Shown piece by piece: positions 58,001 to 64,000 of a stretch of DNA of 64,000 bases (the first letter of the stretch is position 1; each line of letters opens with the position of its first letter). This stretch comes from Spisula solida (Eukaryota; Mollusca; Bivalvia; Venerida; Mactridae). Where the stretch lies: the NCBI GenBank assembly GCA_947247005.1, contig OX365960.1:18069533-18133532 (forward strand). The letters are read 5' to 3'. A program made the position numbers and the translations under genes. Under the pieces are notes generated by a model that was not told where the DNA came from, searched no databases, and saw only the letters and a list, made by a program, of their open reading frames with translations.

Positions 58001-61000
58001 TTGATTGATGGAACATCATGAGGAAACCCATGGGACGGCCATGTTTTGTAATCTGGTTGTCCACTGGATGACGGGTACCCGGAGAGGTTCAGTACGCCTC
58101 CAAGGCCTTCTTGTTGCATTCCAAGCACGGCATTGGCAATCTGCGGAGGTAGAGTATCATGTTCTTGACCCATACTCGGTTGTTCAACATTCTCAGTTTT
58201 TATTTCAGTAGGCTGCATTGATTCGTGGTCCTGAGGATATTGCGGCTTGTCTGGAAAGTTTGGAAACATCCCGGACTGTGATGGATTACTGTGATTGAAA
58301 GTGTGCATAGATGGTAAACATTTGCCTGGACTTCCACCGAATGTCTGTGCAGGAGGTCCAGGGTACAGCTGCGGCGAGGCGCCTCTCCCTAACGGAGCAT
58401 GAGGAGATCTGTCCCTCTGGTAGTTGTAAAGTGATGGTTGCATGCTGGCATACTGCTCAGGCTCAAGCTTTATAGTTGGTTTGTACACAGGAGAGTTGCA
58501 GTAGCCTTTGTACTCCTGGGATGGAATATCAAACTCCGCAACATCACCCCCATGGAAACCGTACTCCGGATTTGCTGTTACTGGAGCGGGCGATTTCCGA
58601 GGCTTTTTTGGTGGTGTTTTCAATACGCCAAGTTGTGGATCAACAGCAGCAGTCTCTTGCGGGAGTCTCTCTTCTTTAACAACCATAGGTATAGCTGTCC
58701 CATCTTTATGATGCTTCTGAACATGTTGCTTCATGTTGCCTTTAAATGTGAAAGCTTTATTGCAAAATTCACAAATAAAAGGTTTCTCACCGGTGTGAAT
58801 TCTATGATGGGCCTTTAATGTCGCTGAAGATGAGTATGTTTTGTTACAAGTCTTGCAGACATGAGTTCCTTTACCTTTCTCGCCTGGTACCGGCGGTTGC
58901 CCTTCCTCTGGTTCATGCTCATCGACGGAGGACTGTGTCGACGGGGGAGCAGGTCTACTTACAGGCAACTTTGGACCAGGGTCTTGTGATTGCATGGGAT
59001 TCATTAATTGCATAGATGGATGCCATTGTTGGTGTGAGTCTGGCATAGATGTGTGTGGTGACTGGGGCATCTGTCCAGGATACTTTGGCTCTGTCATACC
59101 AGCTGAATGAGGTGATTGCGGTACCGGCGGCGGGTATCTGGGATCCACCATCGAGAGATGCGGAGAGTGTGGAACTGATCCAGGGTATTGTGGAGAAGCC
59201 TCATGAGCCATTTGCGCCATTTTTTCCTGTTGATATCGGGCTTCCATGAAATGCATGTCTCCCTGATGGGGATATAAACTACCAGACTGACTTCTCGAAG
59301 TGGCTAAATGCTCTTGTGAAGGCAATGAAGTAGGCATTGGATATTCACCATACGGCTGAGACATTGGGCTTTTCTCGGACAATAAACGCATGTCCATAGA
59401 ATTCTGCCGCATAAGGGTTCCACCTTGAACATCTTCTGACGGCTTTTGACCCGGATGTACTTGTTTCTGGGAAGGCATTTCTTCCTGCGTTCTATGCATC
59501 GGCTCCATTCTTTCTTCAGCATGAGAGGGAGGTACCGGTACCGTTACCTGTTCGGAACCTTGCTGTTGCTTGTCTGCCCCAATTGGTTGAGTGAAGTAGG
59601 GCATTGCAGTATTCTGTGAATTTGTTTCTGCTTCCGAAGCTGGAGGCTTTGTTTGCTGGGTTTCAACATTCTTGGGTTTGTTGTGGATATTCTCTATATG
59701 ACGAGTCAGACTGAACTTCTGTGAGAAGACTTGATTACATAATGTACAGATATGTGGACTCGTACCAGTATGCATTTTCATATGATTTGTGTAGTAACTT
59801 GCAGAAAACGACTTTTTACAGATCTCGCAGTACTTGGCTGGATGCTTCCTCTCCCCTTGGTACTCCTTGGTCTTGTTTTTCACTTTGTACGGAGTATTAG
59901 GATTAGGGGTTGGTGGTGCATTTGGGGCTGGTGGTGGTGCATTTTGGGTTGGTTCCTTAGGAGCTTGAGGCACATGTTGTGGACTGGGACCAAGATCTTG
60001 TTTGTCGCTCACAGACCCTGGATGACTCTCAGGCCCATAGCCCATCGGCTGTGCATTGGATGGATGATAGTCTGAACTATACGGTGTGGTGTGCTGCGCA
60101 GGACTCATTGCGGGCGGGTATGCGCCAGGATATGGTGGCATACCTTGATTAAACTGACCATAGAATGCAGGGTTACCAGGGAAATACGAATGCTGCCTTG
60201 GTTGCTGATAGTTTTCTGGAATATTGAATGATTGCATGGCAGGTTCCTCAGGCTGGCTGATTGGTTTGCTTGGTCTGTCTACAGCTGTGTCTCTACTAAC
60301 CGTCTGAGCTAGATAGTTTCCCTGCGAACTTGCTGGCATTGGGGGAAAGGTGCTACTAGGACTTGAACCTACCAGAGTATGCATTGGCGGAAGAACTGAC
60401 ATGGACTGGGATGAAGGTGTGGGTGGTTGCATCGGCTCCTGGTAGTCCTCGAACGGTGGTTCAATCTCTCTTTGTTCCAAGCTGGGATCACCGGCCTGCT
60501 GCCCTTCAGCTGCCCCATTTTTTGAAGGACTCTTCTTCACCTTGCCTTGAGAATGAGTTAACATGTGTCGAGTGCAGTTGCTTTTGAATGAAAATGGACG
60601 ATCACAAATGTCACACCGGTACGGCTTCTCGCCCGTGTGGACCCGCATGTGCGTCTGAAGTGCACCGGAGGACGTTAGCTTCTTCCCGCAGGTTTGACAC
60701 TCAAACATTTGTTTATCTTTCGGCACATCGGGATTTACGTCGGCGCCTTCTGGCCCATACATAGAAAGATCCATACTCCCCTCCTTGGACATGTGGTATT
60801 GGGTCATGGATGAAAGCTGCGCACCATACACCGACGGGTCGTATGGCATGCCAGATGGAGCGGAATAATTAGGAGGGGGCGGGGGATAGCGCTCATGATG
60901 TCCGGGATATTGCGAATGAGCTGGAAGACTATAAGATGCCGCCGGTGGATTACCCACAGGGTACGGAGGGGGAGGAAGACCGCTATTTTGATGATGTGGA

Positions 61001-64000
61001 AAATTTTGTTCATTATGCTCGTTAGTATTTGAACCAGATGAGAGAGGATTTGTTCTCGGTTCCATGGAAGACGACATGGTTGATGGAGAGGAACCAGTAT
61101 ATGTTTCTTCTGATGAAGCCACATGACTCGACACGTTCCTGTCCCTTACCTCCGTAAATGAACCCAACTCTGGTTTATCATTCTCGGTATTCGGCACTTG
61201 ACCTTGCATATCATTGGCTGCAAGAATGGAACTCTCACTGGCGACAGTAAGCGAATTACTTACACCATCTTTCCTTTGTTCAATGACTTCAGCTGAATGA
61301 ACACCTTCAGTCTCAGCATTGGGATTCATCAAATCGAGAGAATCCTTATGACTAGTAACACCTTTATCATTGATCACATTTGGCATTTTGTTCAAACAGT
61401 TCACATCCTGTTCCGATTCCTTGTTTGAATTATCACATTTTGTGTCTACATTTTGTACTTTTTGCTCATCTATAGCACCGTTAGGTACATTTTCCACTTT
61501 GAGATCATTACTTTCCATAGCTATCACATTTTCATTAGCCATATTGTCTATTCCAATTAGGTTAGTTTCAACAATATTCTCGCATGTATTATCGGTGCCT
61601 ATTACAGTGTCTTTATTTACCATGTTATCCAAATCAACATCTGTTTCTAGCTGCTTGATTTCTAAGAAATCTGCTTCATCTAGATCAAAAATGTTATCAT
61701 CAGAGCCTTCAAATGAACTATTGTCAAAATGATTCACTTTCAAATATTCACCGATCAATTCAGAATTTTCAAACTCATCAAAACTGTCAGTTTCTATGTG
61801 AGATGTCCCTTCATCAGGAGTGACAATAAGTTCACTACTTTCAGACTTCTCAGAATTTTCACTACTATATAATTTTTTAACTTCTTCTCCGACATGAACT
61901 TTATCTAATTCAGTTTTACGTTTTGTCGAAGATTTTTTAGAATCTCTCTTGAACTCCTGTAGTTCAATTCCTTCTTTGCAAACTCTCCTTATTCCAGCGC
62001 CTTTTGTAGACAAGTTAACAGGACCTTTAGGTTCGAGATCCTGTTTAGTTGGTTCAATTTTATGTCTATTTTGTAAGTGAGTTTTCAAGTTCCACTGTTT
62101 GGTGAATGCGTGATTACAGACTTTGCATACAAAGGGTTTCTGACCCTCATGTACCATTAAATGATTCTGAAGTCCATATGGAGTGGTCAACAGTTTGCCA
62201 CATACCTTACATTCAAAGCCCGATGTTGTGTAAGATTTCTGAACTATTTTTCTTTGTCTATAAGGCCCTGCTTTTGGCTTACTAACTGCCTCTTTTGAAT
62301 CAAGTTCAGTATCGGTACTTTCAGACTTTCTATCTTTCTTTCTGCGTCTTTCTTCAATTAGTTCCTTAATGTGAATCACATCTTTGTTTTCAGTTTTACG
62401 AAGTTTAGACACAGGTTCCGGATCAGTAATTTCATCGGCATCAAACACATCTTTCACAAATGTTCCATTCAGTATGTCCTTTCTCAGCTCACGCAGCCTC
62501 TTAAATGACTTATTTTCTCGGTTTCTAAGTCTCATACATGTCGCGGTACTAGACTCACAATGAAAAGGGTCGCTCGAATCAGCCACAGTTTTGTCGAGAA
62601 TACCCGAATCCGTATCGATATCCGATAGGTCCGTACTACTTGATTCAAACAAGTTCAGACTATCGGACGTTTCTTTCAAATTCTCTTGGTATGGATTTAT
62701 CGGACTGTTGGGAATTTTATTATTTTCCACAAAGAAATTGTTAACATTTACTACTTGTTCTTCAACAAATTTGTTTAGCTCATCTTCAAAGTTGAAAACA
62801 TCTGTGTGGTCGACTTTAGTTTCTTTCTCAAAATTACTTTTTCGAGCATCAAGTTTAACACCTACTAATAAATCATCTTTTCTCACAAGTTTCTCAGCGG
62901 GCACTTTTTCATTAACTAAGACTTCGCTAATTTTTACCACACTCGAATCGTTAGTTTCACAATTATGCTCACTAACGTCATCGGGTTCAGTTTTAATAGG
63001 AATATCCCCGTCTATTTCATCGTAATTACAACTAAGTTCAGTGGCAGGTTTCAAGCGTGGGGGAGATTCATCACTCACGTCTATAATATTCTTCACAATT
63101 CTTTCACTAACATTCACATTGGGTTCTGATTTCACTTGAACCTGGTATGAATACAAAGTTTTTCCGCCGTTAACGACAATGATATGAGATATAGGGTTAG
63201 TTATTGCTGGCTTGGTGTCAGTTGTACTGGTATAAGCACTGGACTGTCTGGTCTGAGGCAAGCCGGGGTACGGCGGAGGATCTTTGTTGAAAACCTTCAG
63301 CTGCTTAGCAAAATTAATCACGTTTCCTCCCCGCGTAGGAATGATAGGAGCAGTTGGTGAATGCTTGGAAAATGAGACTACATTATTGGTGTTGTCTGGA
63401 CGAGCCACTGAACAGATGGATTGCAAAACCGAATTTGTGTTCGTAGTGACGATAACTGAAGGATGAATTGAATTGATTAAAGCTGTGTGATCGAGTTGAG
63501 GTAAAGAGTTTGATCCCTGTGCGCAGTAGCCGGGCGTGTCTGTACTTTGAGACACTCTGAATGACGTTCCCTGAGATTCGTGGCTTAAACCAGCTTCCGT
63601 GTTCACATGTGATGAGGCAACATACGTAGATGGTTCCCCTAATGTATCACATCGCTCCCAATTAAAAGCACTGACAGAAACAGCAGTGTCTTTTAAACTC
63701 ACGTTATTTTCCTCCCAACTATTATTAAACTTTGAAGGTTTCACAGAGTCTGCCTGAATCAAATTGTTTGTTCCATACGATTTCACACTCACGTCACTGA
63801 CAATAATTGCATCAGCTTTCACATGCAAACCGCTTACGGCGTTCTTCAAGGCAGATCCTAACTTGAGATCATGAAAGTTATCAACTTTAAGTTTTTCATT
63901 TTTCGTTTGCTTGTTTCGAGATTTTGTAAATCGTGATTTCACCGGAGTCGTATTTTGTACTTGCGGGAAACTGGTGGATTCAGTGGCTTGGTGCCTCTTC
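55063..64000 (-). CDS. Giant multi-zinc-finger nuclear protein, 5' end outside window
   Basis: One uninterrupted coding exon of about 2,980 codons with stop TAG at 55063-55065. The frame stays open to the window edge with no ATG near its start. The codon at 63940-63942 is GTG, so the true start lies beyond 64000. Counting from 63942, C2H2 fingers occur in pairs at about residues 575-631, 1079-1129, 1369-1419, 1693-1746, 2131-2183, 2441-2495 and 2648-2700, then a triplet at 2871-2952: 17 in all. The second fingers of pairs five and six end in Cys (THLKSC and THIKSC), giving CCHC forms. Long Pro/Gln/Ser-rich low-complexity linkers separate them. SUMO-consensus sites such as IKTEP, IKLEP and VKSEP, and a PTDLS CtBP-type motif, suggest a transcriptional repressor. 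The layout recalls Spalt-like and RREB1/Hindsight proteins, but I cannot assign an orthologue. Confidence 0.88.
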   Translation of the reverse strand, partial: KRHQATESTSFPQVQNTTPVKSRFTKSRNKQTKNEKLKVDNFHDLKLGSALKNAVSGLHVKADAIIVSDVSVKSYGTNNLIQADSVKPSKFNNSWEENNVSLKDTAVSVSAFNWERCDTLGEPSTYVASSHVNTEAGLSHESQGTSFRVSQSTDTPGYCAQGSNSLPQLDHTALINSIHPSVIVTTNTNSVLQSICSVARPDNTNNVVSFSKHSPTAPIIPTRGGNVINFAKQLKVFNKDPPPYPGLPQTRQSSAYTSTTDTKPAITNPISHIIVVNGGKTLYSYQVQVKSEPNVNVSERIVKNIIDVSDESPPRLKPATELSCNYDEIDGDIPIKTEPDDVSEHNCETNDSSVVKISEVLVNEKVPAEKLVRKDDLLVGVKLDARKSNFEKETKVDHTDVFNFEDELNKFVEEQVVNVNNFFVENNKIPNSPINPYQENLKETSDSLNLFESSSTDLSDIDTDSGILDKTVADSSDPFHCESSTATCMRLRNRENKSFKRLRELRKDILNGTFVKDVFDADEITDPEPVSKLRKTENKDVIHIKELIEERRRKKDRKSESTDTELDSKEAVSKPKAGPYRQRKIVQKSYTTSGFECKVCGKLLTTPYGLQNHLMVHEGQKPFVCKVCNHAFTKQWNLKTHLQNRHKIEPTKQDLEPKGPVNLSTKGAGIRRVCKEGIELQEFKRDSKKSSTKRKTELDKVHVGEEVKKLYSSENSEKSESSELIVTPDEGTSHIETDSFDEFENSELIGEYLKVNHFDNSSFEGSDDNIFDLDEADFLEIKQLETDVDLDNMVNKDTVIGTDNTCENIVETNLIGIDNMANENVIAMESNDLKVENVPNGAIDEQKVQNVDTKCDNSNKESEQDVNCLNKMPNVINDKGVTSHKDSLDLMNPNAETEGVHSAEVIEQRKDGVSNSLTVASESSILAANDMQGQVPNTENDKPELGSFTEVRDRNVSSHVASSEETYTGSSPSTMSSSMEPRTNPLSSGSNTNEHNEQNFPHHQNSGLPPPPYPVGNPPAASYSLPAHSQYPGHHERYPPPPPNYSAPSGMPYDPSVYGAQLSSMTQYHMSKEGSMDLSMYGPEGADVNPDVPKDKQMFECQTCGKKLTSSGALQTHMRVHTGEKPYRCDICDRPFSFKSNCTRHMLTHSQGKVKKSPSKNGAAEGQQAGDPSLEQREIEPPFEDYQEPMQPPTPSSQSMSVLPPMHTLVGSSPSSTFPPMPASSQGNYLAQTVSRDTAVDRPSKPISQPEEPAMQSFNIPENYQQPRQHSYFPGNPAFYGQFNQGMPPYPGAYPPAMSPAQHTTPYSSDYHPSNAQPMGYGPESHPGSVSDKQDLGPSPQHVPQAPKEPTQNAPPPAPNAPPTPNPNTPYKVKNKTKEYQGERKHPAKYCEICKKSFSASYYTNHMKMHTGTSPHICTLCNQVFSQKFSLTRHIENIHNKPKNVETQQTKPPASEAETNSQNTAMPYFTQPIGADKQQQGSEQVTVPVPPSHAEERMEPMHRTQEEMPSQKQVHPGQKPSEDVQGGTLMRQNSMDMRLLSEKSPMSQPYGEYPMPTSLPSQEHLATSRSQSGSLYPHQGDMHFMEARYQQEKMAQMAHEASPQYPGSVPHSPHLSMVDPRYPPPVPQSPHSAGMTEPKYPGQMPQSPHTSMPDSHQQWHPSMQLMNPMQSQDPGPKLPVSRPAPPSTQSSVDEHEPEEGQPPVPGEKGKGTHVCKTCNKTYSSSATLKAHHRIHTGEKPFICEFCNKAFTFKGNMKQHVQKHHKDGTAIPMVVKEERLPQETAAVDPQLGVLKTPPKKPRKSPAPVTANPEYGFHGGDVAEFDIPSQEYKGYCNSPVYKPTIKLEPEQYASMQPSLYNYQRDRSPHAPLGRGASPQLYPGPPAQTFGGSPGKCLPSMHTFNHSNPSQSGMFPNFPDKPQYPQDHESMQPTEIKTENVEQPSMGQEHDTLPPQIANAVLGMQQEGLGGVLNLSGYPSSSGQPDYKTWPSHGFPHDVPSIKPAQDEGPQVAPSVGELEQTVMPFGANDAISLNKTDSLYPGTKPPLSSASEGHHVVPSFETFNQHSYQVPGSRLSQPDHEARSQSMVPPSQSDLLSQNQHSDVNKMSESPAILQSPSSNGTPLPSPHASAPGTPLSSPAVNPLISPGQKPKSIICPVCNKELAYSSSLSTHMRVHTGEKPFNCQLCHKSFAQRSNLNTHLKSCLKKKGGKEGTPDSLSGDGKPVEEGMNLTRRLSSSSSASSVNYDSAMDLSRQHGNPYPMPQQMPPHSMPNMGNYGHQGYEGQTNIAPEYPHYPNDLYAQQSSDSGMLESQQSYASDYGQSVPAASLPPSGLQQPSNNTGNILPNFSSVFSSLDPSGGQPFQFPKQQLPGFDSFKTSYKAESLDFPTDLSEKPLNMSSNVNLVSPSPSVEAPIAAASTFDWNPHHTLESPTVEMNAKQRQMKSEPKRRASVRAMSEEDKIAARTCNICHKVLSCLAGLRHHMRIHTGEKPFRCGLCNKRFSQKCNTHTHIKSCIKQQTARGNVPEEILAKPETDIYNMYTIEEPDPNYKGKVETVGGPEFDDMQEENSNQKLIEEDDDDQVESVKTAVDIVSKGGNDDGVSNTELVKQALMEIIDKVKSEANDEDSMGAVVDRGGLQSPGNAHSGADEVDSNGDKSSLNMDEIGYKRRKCSECGTEITGSPSSMVHHMRTHTKEKPFVCDYCCRPFSMKFSLNRHISSQHGENRHERKKQAKRKLSVDGSMNEDSCSRDAKLVKIDSIANETDTSNDKSENKETVERDVSVEEKVEIKVEDVSKVMDKSCEEKVEQTLTNVTTTEVKEKEIESVEVEGLKNSIKPENDSIKLEVSEEVSQVNVKEDIDKKIASKVKTKKPKYPTIDDAAIAAMEILQRGLKKCEICNKEFTRPNQLLTHMRTHTEKQYRCVMCNKTFGYKSSLKTHFEKHKAEMYKCTICEELYTTEAELAEHSVTHSWDECPDIDAL

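Noticed and set aside
63940..63942. Start codon of the zinc-finger gene at 63942
   Set aside because: The codon is GTG and the frame continues open to the window end, so initiation must lie upstream.

Overview
This is an AT-rich animal nuclear window with spliced genes, introns of hundreds to thousands of bases, and many short non-autonomous transposons, SINE-like copies and minisatellites. Several dispersed repeats have the look of those common in marine bivalve genomes. A bivalve or close mollusc is my best guess, but it is inference and no species can be named from the sequence alone.

Layout. (1) 1650-12470, minus strand: two tandem paralogues, gene A and gene B, encode proteins of 243 and 251 residues with a C-terminal DUF4326 domain. 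This family is known mainly from bacteria and phages. Each gene has two coding exons, a noncoding 5' exon and a conserved upstream block. (2) 13467-25293, plus strand, head to head with gene B: a complete 11-coding-exon RIOK3 gene (565 residues). The first coding exons of genes A and B resemble RIOK3 coding exon 1 in sequence, splice phase and gene structure, so a RIOK3-type leader appears to have been joined to DUF4326. Two exon edges of RIOK3 are themselves tandemly duplicated: the exon 7 donor x4 and the exon 11 acceptor x5. (3) 29469-36556, minus strand: a complete seven-coding-exon cathepsin B gene (335 residues) with a TATA-containing promoter. (4) 37400-38900: a decayed LINE reverse-transcriptase fragment carrying a nested 342-bp MITE with clear target duplications. 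(5) 39300-42330: a satellite array that changes from a 34-bp unit to 18-bp and 54-bp units. (6) 42330-55062: no recognisable gene, with repeats and possibly a very long 3' UTR. (7) 55063-64000, minus strand: one uninterrupted coding exon of about 2,980 codons, open at the window edge. It encodes a nuclear zinc-finger protein with 17 C2H2-type fingers in widely spaced pairs and a terminal triplet, plus many SUMO-consensus sites.

How the genes relate. RIOK3 is an atypical RIO kinase linked to the small ribosomal subunit and to innate antiviral signalling. The two neighbouring DUF4326 genes with RIOK3-like N-termini are the most unusual content of the window. They suggest a captured domain placed under a RIOK3-type targeting or stability segment. 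Cathepsin B and the zinc-finger gene look like ordinary, unrelated neighbours.
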